Below, one piece after another: positions 47,483-57,408 of a stretch of 64,000 bases of DNA. A model generated the notes under the pieces. That model worked only from the letters and a program-made list of their open reading frames with translations, did no database searches and was not told the origin of the DNA. The translations under genes were made by a program, and so were the position numbers. Origin of the DNA: Psychrobacter namhaensis (GTDB lineage Bacteria > Pseudomonadota > Gammaproteobacteria > Pseudomonadales > Moraxellaceae); assembly GCF_016107545.1 (NCBI RefSeq), contig NZ_JABASS010000003.1, positions 178,196 through 242,195 on the forward strand, read 5' to 3'. Each line of letters starts with the position of its first letter. Position 1 is the first letter of the stretch.

Positions 47483-48388
47483 ATGTCCTTAATTGCTTTT
47501 TTTGGTGCGCTTGAAAGTGGTCTGATTTATGGCCTAGTCGCACTTGGTGTGCTGATCTCATTTCGCACGCTCGACTTTCCCGACTTAACCGCTGATGGTA
47601 GTTTCCCATTAGGCGGCGCAGTCGCTGGTATTTCTATCATTGCTGGTATCAACCCATGGTTGGCATGTGCCTTTGGTATGCTAGCAGGGGCAGTCGCCGG
47701 TATCGTTACTGCATGGCTACACGTCAAACTTGGTATTTTGCAACTCCTTGCCAGTATTTTGGTGATGGTAGCATTGTATTCTGTCAACTTACGCATCATG
47801 GGTGCGCCAAACTTGCCATTGCTGGGTGAAACAACGGTCTTTAGTACCTTGGTAACCGATGGCAACGGCTATTGGATGCGCTGTCTTATCATTGGTACGG
47901 TCGTGCTACTTGCCATGTTGTTTTTAGACTGGTTTTATAGTACCGAAACGGGCTTATCCATGCGTGCTACCGGCTCAAACTTAAGAATGGCACAGGCACA
48001 AGGTATCCATACCTCATGGATGACCATCGTCGGTATGGCTGTTTCGAACGGTTTGATTGCGCTAGCGGGTGCGCTGTTTGTCCAGACTCAAGGCGGCGCC
48101 GATATTTCAATCGGTATCGGTACGATTGTCATTGGTCTGGCAGCCGTCATCATCGGTGAGACCATCATTCCTGCCAAGCGAATTTGGCTGATTACCTTTG
48201 CCGTGGTCGTGGGTGCCGTGTTATACAAGCTATTCATTCAGGTGGCTCTGTCAAGCGATACGCTACGCAGTATTGGCTTTGGCCCGCAAGATTTGAACTT
48301 GATTACCGCCTTGCTAGTGGTATTAGCGTTGGTGTTACCCAAAGCCAAAAACGAGATTTTGAGCCGCAAATTACGATCTCAACGTTAA
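47483..48388 (+). CDS. ABC transporter permease
   Basis: Inner-membrane permease of the branched-chain amino acid type (LivH/TrpY-like) with about eight hydrophobic segments: LESGLIYGLVALGVLISFRT, PDLTADGSFPLGGAVAGI, LGILQLLASILVMVALYSVN, GLSMRATGSNLRMAQAQGIH, GLAAVIIGETIIPAKR. 301 residues. It has no ATPase domain; the ATPase is the next gene after 67 bp. The COG4120 permeases pair with COG2984 binding proteins, as here. Confidence 0.9.
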   Translation: MSLIAFFGALESGLIYGLVALGVLISFRTLDFPDLTADGSFPLGGAVAGISIIAGINPWLACAFGMLAGAVAGIVTAWLHVKLGILQLLASILVMVALYSVNLRIMGAPNLPLLGETTVFSTLVTDGNGYWMRCLIIGTVVLLAMLFLDWFYSTETGLSMRATGSNLRMAQAQGIHTSWMTIVGMAVSNGLIALAGALFVQTQGGADISIGIGTIVIGLAAVIIGETIIPAKRIWLITFAVVVGAVLYKLFIQVALSSDTLRSIGFGPQDLNLITALLVVLALVLPKAKNEILSRKLRSQR

Positions 48389-48455
48389 CGAACAACAACG
48401 TCGTAAACAGCGACTGTGCTCACCAAGCTTGAGGCAAACATAAGGAATAGTTATT

Positions 48456-49250
48456 ATGATGCAAGCCACAGATTTACGGTTGACCTTTAATCCTGGCACA
48501 CCCATTGAAAACCCTGCCCTACGCGGTATCGATCTGAACATTGCGGATGGTGAGTTTGTGACTGTAATCGGTACCAATGGTGCTGGTAAGTCGACTTTTT
48601 TAAATGCGGTCAGTGGTACCACGCGTGTCGACAGTGGCTCAATCTTGTTAAATGGTATTGATGTCACCAAAAAAAGTGCCCATCAGCGTGCTCATTGGGT
48701 GGCGCGTGTGTTCCAAGATCCAATGGCTGGCACGTGTGAGGCGCTCACTATCGAAGAAAACATGGCTCTGGCCTATAAACGCGGCAGCAAGCGTGGTTTA
48801 AGCTTTGCCCTAAACCAGAGTAACCGTGACTTATTTCGAGAAAAGTTGTCCGTCCTAAAGTTAGGACTAGAAAATCGTCTGACTGACCGTATGGGGTTAT
48901 TATCCGGTGGACAGCGTCAAGCGGTTAGTTTGCTGATGGCATCATTGCAACCCTCCAAGATTTTATTGCTTGATGAACACACTGCGGCACTTGACCCTAA
49001 AACAGCCGCTTTTGTTTTAGAGTTAACCGATAAGATTGTCACGGACAATGGGCTTACCACCATGATGGTCACACACTCGATGCAGCAGGCTTTGGCACAT
49101 GGCACGCGTACCGTTATGCTACATCAAGGCCAAGTCGTACTAGACGTGGCTGGTGAAGCTCGTCGCGGCATGACCGTGCATGATTTGCTCGACATGTTTG
49201 AACAAACTCGCGGTGAAAAAGTTGAAGATGACAGCTTGATTTTGAGCTAG
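48456..49250 (+). CDS. ABC transporter ATP-binding protein
   Basis: ATPase of the same transporter: Walker A GTNGAGKST, Q-loop ARVFQDPMAGT, signature LLSGGQRQA, Walker B ILLLDEHTAALD (His replaces the usual Pro), and switch histidine MMVTHSM. 264 residues. AAGGAA precedes a double ATG at 48456/48459. Last gene of the cluster; a bidirectional terminator follows. Confidence 0.93.
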   Translation: MMQATDLRLTFNPGTPIENPALRGIDLNIADGEFVTVIGTNGAGKSTFLNAVSGTTRVDSGSILLNGIDVTKKSAHQRAHWVARVFQDPMAGTCEALTIEENMALAYKRGSKRGLSFALNQSNRDLFREKLSVLKLGLENRLTDRMGLLSGGQRQAVSLLMASLQPSKILLLDEHTAALDPKTAAFVLELTDKIVTDNGLTTMMVTHSMQQALAHGTRTVMLHQGQVVLDVAGEARRGMTVHDLLDMFEQTRGEKVEDDSLILS

Positions 49251-49291
49251 CTCATATAAACTCACTGCCTTAAAATGAAAACAGAGAGTGC

Positions 49292-49324
49292 AAAACGCCT
49301 GTCTAATAACAGGCGTTTTTTATT
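49292..49324. terminator. Bidirectional terminator after the ABC cluster
   Basis: AAAACGCCTGT (49292-49302), loop CTAATA, ACAGGCGTTTT (49309-49319), followed by Ts. Confidence 0.9.
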
Positions 49325-49363
49325 GTCAGGCAAAATGGTTAAGCATCAATTTTTTACTAACTG

Positions 49364-50023
49364 TTAAGACTCAAGCATAACTAATTTTTGAATCAACTCA
49401 CTGACATGCTGTGATTGCATTTTTTTCATGACTTGTGAGCGATGCACTTCTACCGTGCGAACTGATATATCTAAATGATCAGCTATATTCTTATTCAGAT
49501 TACCCCCTAACAATTCATTGGCTACCAGCTTTTCTTTATCAGTCAGCTGCATGTATAGATGGCGAATCTCGTAACGCTTAGCACGTTTAATAGTTAGCTG
49601 TTGAGCATATGCTATGGCCTCTTGTAAGCGGCTGCTCTTGATAGGCTTCTCTAGATAATCGGCTGCCCCTTGTTTAAGCATATTGACTGCATCAGCAATC
49701 TCGCCATTACCGGTTAACGCAATGAGCGCCATAGGGCTACCGCACTTGTCAAGATTTGCTTGTAAGGATTGACCACTCATCTCAGGCATCATCAAGTCAC
49801 TGACAATCACTGCGGGTCTATGAATATCTACTTGCTGCAAGAACACCGTGGCACTCGACCATACTCGAGTCGGCATTCCCAAACTACTAATTAGAAAGTC
49901 ACACGAGGTACGAACGCTTTCTTCATCATCGATGATATGAATTATTAACTGCTCAGGGAGTATTTCCGGTACTTTATTAGATACGTTGTCAGAATGTGTG
50001 CTTGCTACTTGATCAGAGGTCAT
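49364..50023 (-). CDS. Response regulator, FixJ/TtrR-like
   Basis: Receiver domain with acidic pair IIHIIDDEESVR, phospho-acceptor Asp in IVSDLMMPEMSG, conserved Thr in ALTGNGEI and Lys in LEKPIKSS; then a LuxR-type HTH (LTDKEKLVANELLGGNLNKN, IADHLDISVRTVEVHRSQVM). 219 residues, with a 17-residue polar start. It follows the sensor gene by 48 bp, and the pair is divergent from the cytochrome and tsdA genes, so those are the likely targets. The architecture equals that of TtrR, the tetrathionate-response regulator. Confidence 0.85.
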   Translation of the reverse strand: MTSDQVASTHSDNVSNKVPEILPEQLIIHIIDDEESVRTSCDFLISSLGMPTRVWSSATVFLQQVDIHRPAVIVSDLMMPEMSGQSLQANLDKCGSPMALIALTGNGEIADAVNMLKQGAADYLEKPIKSSRLQEAIAYAQQLTIKRAKRYEIRHLYMQLTDKEKLVANELLGGNLNKNIADHLDISVRTVEVHRSQVMKKMQSQHVSELIQKLVMLES

Positions 50024-50071
50024 ACACTACCTTATTGGCTATATCAGTTGGATCTCAAAAAGCAAGGTGCC

Positions 50072-52180
50072 TCATTTCAGATACTTGTGACTCATGCCAC
50101 TATCAGCATCTCTATCCGTTACAGGTAAAGGCAAATAAAAAGATACTTGTGCACCTATGAAGTTTAAAGGCTGGTGGGCAGTACTGGTCTGCGTCAGTTG
50201 GATTTTACCATTTAGGATACGTTTGAAACGCTGCAGATGTTTGCCATCTATCGCATGAATTTTATCAAGTTCATCACCTACGTTCACATTATTCAGCTGC
50301 ATCACACCGCCAAGCGACTTGCATAATCGCTGACATATCATTAGTCCCAACCCTAGTCCATCTGCTTTCGTTGATTGGGTAGCGTACTGACTGGGCAGGA
50401 TTTCTGGTAGGTGCCGCGCCTTAAGCTGGGCTTGGTCAAAGCCGCCAGCATCATCGCTTAGATGCAATACCAACCATTGCTTATCATTATACTCCTCTGC
50501 CTGACAGCGTAGCAGGACATTGGTCGCCCCTTGCTGCGCGGCATTAGTTACGCTATTTATCAGTAACTGATCTAGCAATAAATTTGGCAAAGTTAAGTGC
50601 TGATAATCACTTGCTAGCCAAAAGTGAATACCTACTGCTTGCTCACCCAATAGCAAGATACATTGTTGGTACGTTGCTGCGATATCGACTTTGACTTCAT
50701 TGGCTTGCGACTGGCCCGCCCAGCTTCGGATATTAGCTACTACAGCGGCGACTCGCTCGGTCTCATTAACGATTTGCTGCAATGCATTGTCTGTCAGTGC
50801 ATTATCATTTGGCACTATATCATCAGCCTTTTTAGGCGAGTTTGCTTGCTGACTACGTATCAACAGCCCTTGCGCATAATTCTGTATAGTCGCTAGTGGC
50901 TGATTAATCTCATGGGCGATTGAGCCACTCATTTCGCCGATGACAGCAAAGCGCTCTGTTTGACGCAACTGCTGTTCATAACCTCGGATCAGACTATTTT
51001 GTTTCAGTATCTTTTGACGCTGCCGCCATGCCAGCCAGCTCATCCAGCCATAATTAATCGCCGATATCACGATAATAAAAATGATCATACCCATCCACAA
51101 TCGATGCGACTTTATCCAATCTACGATGTGTGCTCCAAGCGGCTTTTGCGCTGGATGCTGATTCATCTCATATAGTATGCGTTCAGCATCAGTACTAGAC
51201 TCTGGTGGTAGCCAGCGTTGCCTTAAACTGTTTTTATCATTGACTGGTCGTACTACACCAGAAATACTCTGATTGATTTGCCGTATTAAATTGGCAGGTG
51301 CTTGCTCTGTCGCTGCTAACGTCCAATTTGGATATATTCCCGTTGAAGACTGACAACTTGATACTGTCGCGACTGGATGAATCAACCGGTACTGCCTTTC
51401 ATTAATTTTACCCTGCCGCGCCATCTCTTCCATTAAACAAAGCGGCGCGATTGCAGCGTCTACTTTTCCGCTAGCCAAGGTATGCAAAGTATTCTCAATC
51501 GGATAACCGACAAACTGTACTCGATAACGATTGGGTGCTAGGCCGTTTTTCTGTAATAAATGCGCTCCTAATAAATAACCACCAAATGCATCGGCATCAA
51601 CCGCAGCAACACTACGTTGCTGTAAATCTTGCAGCCGATAAATATCGCTGTCAGCGGCAACCCATAGTGCACTAGCGACTTCTTCCATCGCACTAGGCTG
51701 TTTTAGTGATACACGCTCATTTAATTTATTAAATTCATTGGCGAGAATGACAGTGGTAGAAAGCTGATTCTCATATTTGCGCGCATCAAAACTTTGAGCA
51801 TTGTCATTCGCGGGAGCAATTAAGTCCGATTGGGCAGTATCTGCTTGGAGGGTAGCCAACCAGCGCCATCTCGTGGTATTCATTTTTATAAACTGTACTT
51901 GAGGACCAAGCACCAAAGCAAACTGTTGGGCACCAATTTGCTGTTGCCAATTTTCCAGCGCTAAGGGTACCAATATCACGGTGTCATCTGACAACTGATT
52001 ATTGAGCTCATCGAGCCATGGCTGCCAGCGATTTTGCGCGGCAGTCTCACCTTGAGGTGCCAACACACCTAAATAGTAAGTTTGTGCGTTTGCCTTGGAC
52101 AAGATTGACCAAGCAAGAAGCGCTGCAAAAATAACGCGAAAAGCGTTTAAGGTCACCAAGCTTTTAAGCCTTCTATGCAT
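50072..52180 (-). CDS. Sensor histidine kinase with PhnD-like periplasmic domain (TtrS-like)
   Basis: A signal peptide or anchor ends near ANAQ. It is followed by a periplasmic phosphate/phosphonate-binding-type domain (about residues 34-320: YYLGVLAPQG..., LQQRSVAAVDADAFGGYLLG, ASGKVDAAIAPLCLMEEMAR), a transmembrane helix (about 361-385), HisKA with IGEMSGSIAHEINQPLATIQ (His about 423), and HATPase with N box LLDQLLINSVTNAA and G box DGLGLGLMICQRL. This is the layout of TtrS, the tetrathionate sensor. Start ATG 52180 has GGAAAG upstream; the longer frame to 52216 lacks one. 702 residues. Confidence 0.85.
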   Translation of the reverse strand: MHRRLKSLVTLNAFRVIFAALLAWSILSKANAQTYYLGVLAPQGETAAQNRWQPWLDELNNQLSDDTVILVPLALENWQQQIGAQQFALVLGPQVQFIKMNTTRWRWLATLQADTAQSDLIAPANDNAQSFDARKYENQLSTTVILANEFNKLNERVSLKQPSAMEEVASALWVAADSDIYRLQDLQQRSVAAVDADAFGGYLLGAHLLQKNGLAPNRYRVQFVGYPIENTLHTLASGKVDAAIAPLCLMEEMARQGKINERQYRLIHPVATVSSCQSSTGIYPNWTLAATEQAPANLIRQINQSISGVVRPVNDKNSLRQRWLPPESSTDAERILYEMNQHPAQKPLGAHIVDWIKSHRLWMGMIIFIIVISAINYGWMSWLAWRQRQKILKQNSLIRGYEQQLRQTERFAVIGEMSGSIAHEINQPLATIQNYAQGLLIRSQQANSPKKADDIVPNDNALTDNALQQIVNETERVAAVVANIRSWAGQSQANEVKVDIAATYQQCILLLGEQAVGIHFWLASDYQHLTLPNLLLDQLLINSVTNAAQQGATNVLLRCQAEEYNDKQWLVLHLSDDAGGFDQAQLKARHLPEILPSQYATQSTKADGLGLGLMICQRLCKSLGGVMQLNNVNVGDELDKIHAIDGKHLQRFKRILNGKIQLTQTSTAHQPLNFIGAQVSFYLPLPVTDRDADSGMSHKYLK

Positions 52181-52214
52181 AAATTTCGCTTTCCGTTTGT
52201 CCGCCCAAACTTGC

Positions 52215-52254
52215 ATTATAAATGAAAACCTTATTTATAATGTGGTTTTCCACA
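52215..52254. promoter_or_regulatory. Two palindromes in the divergent kinase/cytochrome promoter region
   Basis: ATTATAAAT (52215-52223) and ATTTATAAT (52233-52241) are perfect inverted copies 9 bp apart; TGTGG-tttt-CCACA (52241-52254) follows directly. Both lie between the kinase start (52180) and the cytochrome start (52423). Candidate binding sites for the adjacent response regulator or another dimeric regulator. Confidence 0.45.
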
Positions 52255-52422
52255 ATATCACAATGTTACCCGCTACCCTATACTAGATGACAGTCGTGTA
52301 ACTTTTAATTCGCGAAGCTTAAATCACAAATATTTGTTTTTCATCTGGATGACTAACACTCCTCATGAAATATGGGTGATGGATTATAAGCTTGGTAAAA
52401 ATATCTTATGGAGGGCGGGCTT

Positions 52423-53799
52423 ATGAAAAAATGGCCACTGATTATAATAGTAACAGCCATTATCGGGCTGGCCGTTGCCTTTATTATTGGGCAATTACTG
52501 CCAAATATACGTACTAGCAGTAGCGATATCGAGGTCAATATCACTGATCCTGCTCTCATCAAACAGGGTGAATATATCGCACGCACCGCTGATTGTGTCG
52601 CTTGTCATACCACGCTCAATGGCGAGACTTATGCAGGCGGCCTGCCTATGCTAACGCCGCTTGGGGCAATTTATTCAACCAATATCACGCCAGACAAAGA
52701 AACCGGCATCGGCAACTATAGTTTCGACGACTTTAAAAACGCCGTTAAACATGGGGTACGCCGTGATAATAAAACCTTGTACCCTGCTATGCCGTACCCA
52801 TCTTACCAGCTCATGCCAGACGAAGACTTAGCCGCTATGTACGCCTTCTTTATGTCCGATGTCAAAGCCGTCAAGCAAACCAATCTAAAAAGTGAGCTAC
52901 CTCCCATAGCAAACTGGCGCTGGCCCTTGGCATACTGGCAGGTCTTATTTGATCGCAAGCGTGACTTTGTTCCTGAGACAGACGACGCCCTATTGACTCG
53001 TGGTCAATACTTAATCGAAGGTCCCGGGCACTGCGGCTCTTGTCACACTGGGCGCGGTATCGGTTTCCAAGAAACGGCTCTAAGTAATGCAGATTCTAAC
53101 AAATATTTGAGCGGTGCCATCATCGATGGCTGGCGTGCCAAAAGCATACGCGGTGAGCATCGCGGACTTGGTACTTGGACAGTTGCAGAACTAAATGATT
53201 TCTTTAAGACCGGACGTACTGATACCACTGCTGCTTTTGGCGCCATGGCTGAAGTAGTTGAGCATAGCACCCAATATATGACGGACTACGATATCAACGC
53301 CATGTCATCCTATCTAAAAACGTTAACACCAGCGCCAAACAAGGAAGCCACACTGCCTACGAAAAAAGACATCACCACGCAAAAACTACTAGATGGCGAC
53401 TATGATTCGCGCGGTTCAATTTTGTACGCCGAATATTGCCAAGTTTGTCACCGTGTCGATGGTAAAGGGGTCGCGCGTATTTTCCCAGCGCTTGATGGTA
53501 ATAGTGCAGTCTATTCTAAAAACGCTGATTCGGTACTACAGATTACCTTGAGCGGAGGTCGTATGCCTGAAACCCCACATGACCGTATGGCATTTACTAT
53601 GCCTGAATTCAGCAATCTTAGCGATGCAGATGTGGCAGAAGTGGTAAATTACGTCCGTAATAGCTGGACCAACCAAGCGCCCAAAATCGATGTCAATGAC
53701 GTGGTAAAAATGCGGGCTTTCCTCGCTAAAAAACCAAAAACCAGTACGGATATCGCCCCAGACTTAAGTATTGATGCGCAAACAAAAGGAGCAAAATAA
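52423..53799 (+). CDS. Triheme membrane-anchored cytochrome c
   Basis: An N-terminal uncleaved membrane helix (residues 4-25) and three c-type heme domains with CVACH (58-62), CGSCH (204-208) and CQVCH (339-343). The layout is that of cytochrome subunits of periplasmic dehydrogenases (gluconate, alcohol, aldehyde types). Here the partner is TsdA, whose ATG overlaps this stop, so it probably takes electrons from TsdA to the respiratory chain, although it is not the diheme TsdB described elsewhere. GGAGG precedes ATG 52423. 458 residues. Confidence 0.85.
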   Translation: MKKWPLIIIVTAIIGLAVAFIIGQLLPNIRTSSSDIEVNITDPALIKQGEYIARTADCVACHTTLNGETYAGGLPMLTPLGAIYSTNITPDKETGIGNYSFDDFKNAVKHGVRRDNKTLYPAMPYPSYQLMPDEDLAAMYAFFMSDVKAVKQTNLKSELPPIANWRWPLAYWQVLFDRKRDFVPETDDALLTRGQYLIEGPGHCGSCHTGRGIGFQETALSNADSNKYLSGAIIDGWRAKSIRGEHRGLGTWTVAELNDFFKTGRTDTTAAFGAMAEVVEHSTQYMTDYDINAMSSYLKTLTPAPNKEATLPTKKDITTQKLLDGDYDSRGSILYAEYCQVCHRVDGKGVARIFPALDGNSAVYSKNADSVLQITLSGGRMPETPHDRMAFTMPEFSNLSDADVAEVVNYVRNSWTNQAPKIDVNDVVKMRAFLAKKPKTSTDIAPDLSIDAQTKGAK

Positions 53800-54767
53800 T
53801 GAAAAAACCTCCACTCAACTTGCATACTATTGCCAGCGTTATCTCTCAAAAAATCAAGATGAGCAACCTAACCACCGCTATCCTTACTGCTTCAGCGGTT
53901 AGTGTCGCTGCTATCAGTAGTGGTTGCTCACAGCCCGAGCCTGTCGAGCAAAATACACCTGAGTACGGATTAGTCACCGCAGATGATGCCAACGAAGATA
54001 TCGGCACTTATGTGCTGCCGCAAGACACGGCTATCTTGGATGAGCCAAACGCTGATGAGATATTTTATGGTAAACGCTTATTAAATGAAACCAAGCGCCT
54101 ATTACCAGAGCACGTGGGCGCGCAAATGAATTGCAACAGCTGTCACATCTCGCAAGGTAAAGTTCCGCTTGGCGATCCATATATCAATAGCTATAACACC
54201 TATCCTCGTATCATGCCACGCTCTGGAAAAGAAGTCGATTTAGAAGCACGGATCAATGGTTGCTTTCAACGCTCAATGAATGGCAAGCCCTTAGATCGCC
54301 AGTCCCCTGAAATGCTGGCGATGATGGCCTATATGAAATGGTTGTCGCAAAACACGCCTAAGGAACAAAAGGTCGATATTCGTAACGCTGGCAAAGTTGA
54401 TGACTCATTAATACCAGACCCTATGCGCGGTGAACAAATTTATAAGGTTCAATGCGCGACTTGCCATGGCGATAATGGCGAAGGCCTCAAAGACAGTCGC
54501 GGCGATATCGTCTTCCCGCCACTATGGGGCGATGAATCCTTTAATATCGGTGCGGGTATGGCACGTACTTATAAAGCGGCGGCTTTTGTAAAATACAATA
54601 TGCCGATGGGTATCCAGACCAAAGGGTTGTGGGGTCACGGCAATGTACTGAGCGATCAAGATGCCGTCGATGTGGCGCATTTTTTTACTCACCAGCCGCG
54701 ACCTGACTTTGCTGGTAAGGTCAATGACTGGCCAAATGGTAAAAAACCTAAAGACGCACGTTACTGA
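53799..54767 (+). CDS. tsdA: Thiosulfate dehydrogenase (tetrathionate-forming)
   Basis: Periplasmic diheme cytochrome that couples two thiosulfates to tetrathionate. Heme motifs CNSCH (112-116) and CATCH (219-223). The segment ARINGCFQRSMNGKPLDRQS contains the cysteine (about 155) that in characterised TsdA is the axial ligand of the active-site heme, together with the SMNG motif. Lipobox SSGC with Cys at about 43 suggests a lipoprotein; an internal ATG at residue 21 would give a more normal signal peptide. AAAGGAG upstream; ATG overlaps the previous stop. 322 residues. Confidence 0.9.
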   Translation: MKKPPLNLHTIASVISQKIKMSNLTTAILTASAVSVAAISSGCSQPEPVEQNTPEYGLVTADDANEDIGTYVLPQDTAILDEPNADEIFYGKRLLNETKRLLPEHVGAQMNCNSCHISQGKVPLGDPYINSYNTYPRIMPRSGKEVDLEARINGCFQRSMNGKPLDRQSPEMLAMMAYMKWLSQNTPKEQKVDIRNAGKVDDSLIPDPMRGEQIYKVQCATCHGDNGEGLKDSRGDIVFPPLWGDESFNIGAGMARTYKAAAFVKYNMPMGIQTKGLWGHGNVLSDQDAVDVAHFFTHQPRPDFAGKVNDWPNGKKPKDARY

Positions 54768-54851
54768 TATATTAAAAAGATGATATTTATGAAAACCTCA
54801 CTTAAGAAGACGTCATTCTACGCTCTCTTGTGAGTGAGTATTTACATGATA

Positions 54852-54888
54852 AACCTTCAAGAAAGCATGGCTTCTTGAAGGTTTTTTG
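54852..54888 (+). terminator. tsdA operon terminator
   Basis: AACCTTCAAGAA (54852-54863) pairs perfectly with TTCTTGAAGGTT (54872-54883), with a T run. Confidence 0.9.
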
Positions 54889-54985
54889 TTATCTATAGTT
54901 AATGGTCGTATGAAGTTTTCACTGTCCATTATATAGTTATTGTCTACCAAAGCCTCGCTATCGTCACTTATCTACGAGATCTGTC

Positions 54986-57340
54986 ATGCGCAAAATTCCT
55001 ATTTATACCTACCCTGCCGCTGGTTGGCCTGCGCTGATCTCCTCCACGCGTAAGCTGATGGATTATCAAACCTTTTTACGAGGGGGTCTGAGTGTATTCA
55101 AAAGCAATCAGCCTCAGGGTGGATTTGACTGCCCAGGCTGCGCTTGGCCTGATCATAAATCACATAAAGCCATTGATGTCTGTGAAAACGGCATCAAGGT
55201 TATTGCCAGTGAGACCATGACCCGTAAAGCGGATGCCAAATTTTTTGCAAGACATAGCGTCACCGAGCTACAAGGCTGGTCAGGTTATGAGCTTGAGCAC
55301 ATTGGCCGCTTGTCAGAGCCACTATATTATGATGCCACGCAAGACCGCTATGTTCCCATCCCTTGGGTCAGCGCTTATCGTCTGATTGCTGAACAGTTAG
55401 GACAGCTTGACTCCCCAGATGAGGCGCTGTTTTATACCTCAGGACGTGTCACTAATGAGCCTGCCTTTATGTATCAGTTGTTTGTCCGCTACTTTGGTAC
55501 CAACAATTTACCCGATTGCTCGAACATGTGTCACGAGCCAACCTCAGTAATGCTGGGTAGACAATTGGGTGTTGGTAAAGCGACGGTAACCTTAGAGGAT
55601 TTTGGACAGGCCAAGCTCATATTGATGTTTGGACAAAATCCAGCCACCAATCATCCGCGTATGCTGGAAATGCTCGCCCATGCTCACAAGCAAGGATGTC
55701 GCATCCTCTCGATCAACCCAATGCGCGAACAAGGCCTCAGTAAATTTAGAAATCCACAAAAGCCCACGCACATGGCGGCAGGACAAAGCGCGGATGTGGT
55801 TGACGAGGTTATTCAAGTTCAAATCGGCGGCGATGCGGCACTATTGACGGGTATTGCCAAATGGTTGGTTGAAAATCATAAAATCAATACGAATTTTATT
55901 ACGACGCACACCTCAGGTTTTGAGCCATTAAAACAGTGGCTAACCGAGCAATCATGGTCAGACATTGAGCTGGGTAGCGGCATTTCTCAAGCAGAAATCA
56001 TAAGCCTTGCTAAGCTGGTTGCCGATAGCTCAGCAACGATTTGCACATGGGGCATGGGTATCACCCAGCACGTGCAAGGTGACGACAATGTGGGTATGAT
56101 TGCCAACTTGTTACTACTGATGGGTATGATTGGGATTGATGGCGCAGGCGCATCTCCCGTTCGTGGACACTCTAATGTACAAGGCGATCGCACCATGGGT
56201 ATCCATGAGCGCCCTGCGCAAAAACTGCTGGATAGCCTTGAACGTGTTTTTGAGCATCCTATGCCGCAAGTACACGGTTATGATGTGGTGACAGGAGCAA
56301 AAGCACTAATCACGGGCAAGCTAAAAGTCTTTATGGGTATGGGTGGTAATTATGCTGTGGCCGCGCCCGATACCAGCGCGATTCAACAAGCGTTAACCAC
56401 GACTCAGCTTAATATTTTTGTGGGCACCAAGCTCAACGAGACGATGCTATACCCCGGTGCAAACAATCTTATCTTACCTTGCTTGGGTCGTACAGAGCGC
56501 ATCATTACCGCTAAAGGCGAGCAGTTTGCGACCATCGAAGACTCTATGTGTCAGGTGGTACCCACTCAAGGCAACCTTAAGCCCGTTAGTGAGCATTTAA
56601 AATCTGAAGCGCAAATTGTGGCAGACATCGCAACCCATGTGTGTGGCTCTGACTCGTCCATCCCTTGGCAAAGGATGAGTGAGGATTTCGATGTCATTCG
56701 TGATTATATTGCTCAAGCGATTGACGGTTTTGAAGATTTCAACCAACGTATTCGTGCATCTGAACGCGGTTTTCATTTGTATCACCCTGCTCGCCATCGC
56801 GTATGGAATACCAGCAGTGGTAAAGCACAGTTCGCAGTACCCCAATATCCGATTACCTATGTCGCAGCACAAATGGCAGAGGCGACCTCCTCGTTTAGAA
56901 CGGTGACAGATACTACGATCCCTATGAATAGCGCTCAAGACAATGAACAAAAGATTTGGCAGTTGACCAGCGTGCGTAGCCATGATCAATTTAATACCAT
57001 GATCTTTGGGTTCAAAGATCGCTATCGCCATACCAATCGCCGTGACGTCTTGTTTATGCATCCTGATGAGATCAGCCGCCTAGGCTGGCAGACAGGTGAT
57101 AGTGTGATGGTAACCCGACAACCTAATAAAAACAGTACGGATCAACCACGTGTCTTAGGGCCATTAGTATTGACTGAGATGGATATTGCGTCAAACGCCG
57201 TGGCCGCTTATTATCCTGAGTGTAATGATTTATTTAATTTAGACACCCATGCACCAGATTCGCACATACCAGCGTACAAATCAACGACAGTGGTTTTGCA
57301 ACGGATGAGTGCAGAGGGAGGCACAACTGATCCTACCTAG
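54986..57340 (+). CDS. FdhF/YdeP-type molybdopterin oxidoreductase
   Basis: Large molybdenum enzyme of the family annotated as oxidoreductase alpha subunit (YdeP-like). The start YPAAGWPALISSTRKLM and FDCPGCAWPDHKSH (two Cys, no full four-Cys iron-sulfur motif visible) are typical; then SGRVTNEPAFMYQLFVRYFG, NNLPDCSNMCHEPTS at the active-site region, LILMFGQNPATNHPR, GHSNVQGDRTMGIHERP, and the C-terminal molybdopterin-binding barrel (RSHDQFNTMIFGFKDRYRHT). 784 residues. No signal peptide. Substrate is unknown for this family; FdhD follows 68 bp downstream. Confidence 0.85.
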   Translation: MRKIPIYTYPAAGWPALISSTRKLMDYQTFLRGGLSVFKSNQPQGGFDCPGCAWPDHKSHKAIDVCENGIKVIASETMTRKADAKFFARHSVTELQGWSGYELEHIGRLSEPLYYDATQDRYVPIPWVSAYRLIAEQLGQLDSPDEALFYTSGRVTNEPAFMYQLFVRYFGTNNLPDCSNMCHEPTSVMLGRQLGVGKATVTLEDFGQAKLILMFGQNPATNHPRMLEMLAHAHKQGCRILSINPMREQGLSKFRNPQKPTHMAAGQSADVVDEVIQVQIGGDAALLTGIAKWLVENHKINTNFITTHTSGFEPLKQWLTEQSWSDIELGSGISQAEIISLAKLVADSSATICTWGMGITQHVQGDDNVGMIANLLLLMGMIGIDGAGASPVRGHSNVQGDRTMGIHERPAQKLLDSLERVFEHPMPQVHGYDVVTGAKALITGKLKVFMGMGGNYAVAAPDTSAIQQALTTTQLNIFVGTKLNETMLYPGANNLILPCLGRTERIITAKGEQFATIEDSMCQVVPTQGNLKPVSEHLKSEAQIVADIATHVCGSDSSIPWQRMSEDFDVIRDYIAQAIDGFEDFNQRIRASERGFHLYHPARHRVWNTSSGKAQFAVPQYPITYVAAQMAEATSSFRTVTDTTIPMNSAQDNEQKIWQLTSVRSHDQFNTMIFGFKDRYRHTNRRDVLFMHPDEISRLGWQTGDSVMVTRQPNKNSTDQPRVLGPLVLTEMDIASNAVAAYYPECNDLFNLDTHAPDSHIPAYKSTTVVLQRMSAEGGTTDPT

Positions 57341-57408
57341 TAAATGATAGACAATTGATTAAGTAATGCTCGTGTTGACAAGGAAAAAACCCAACCATAT
57401 GACACACC

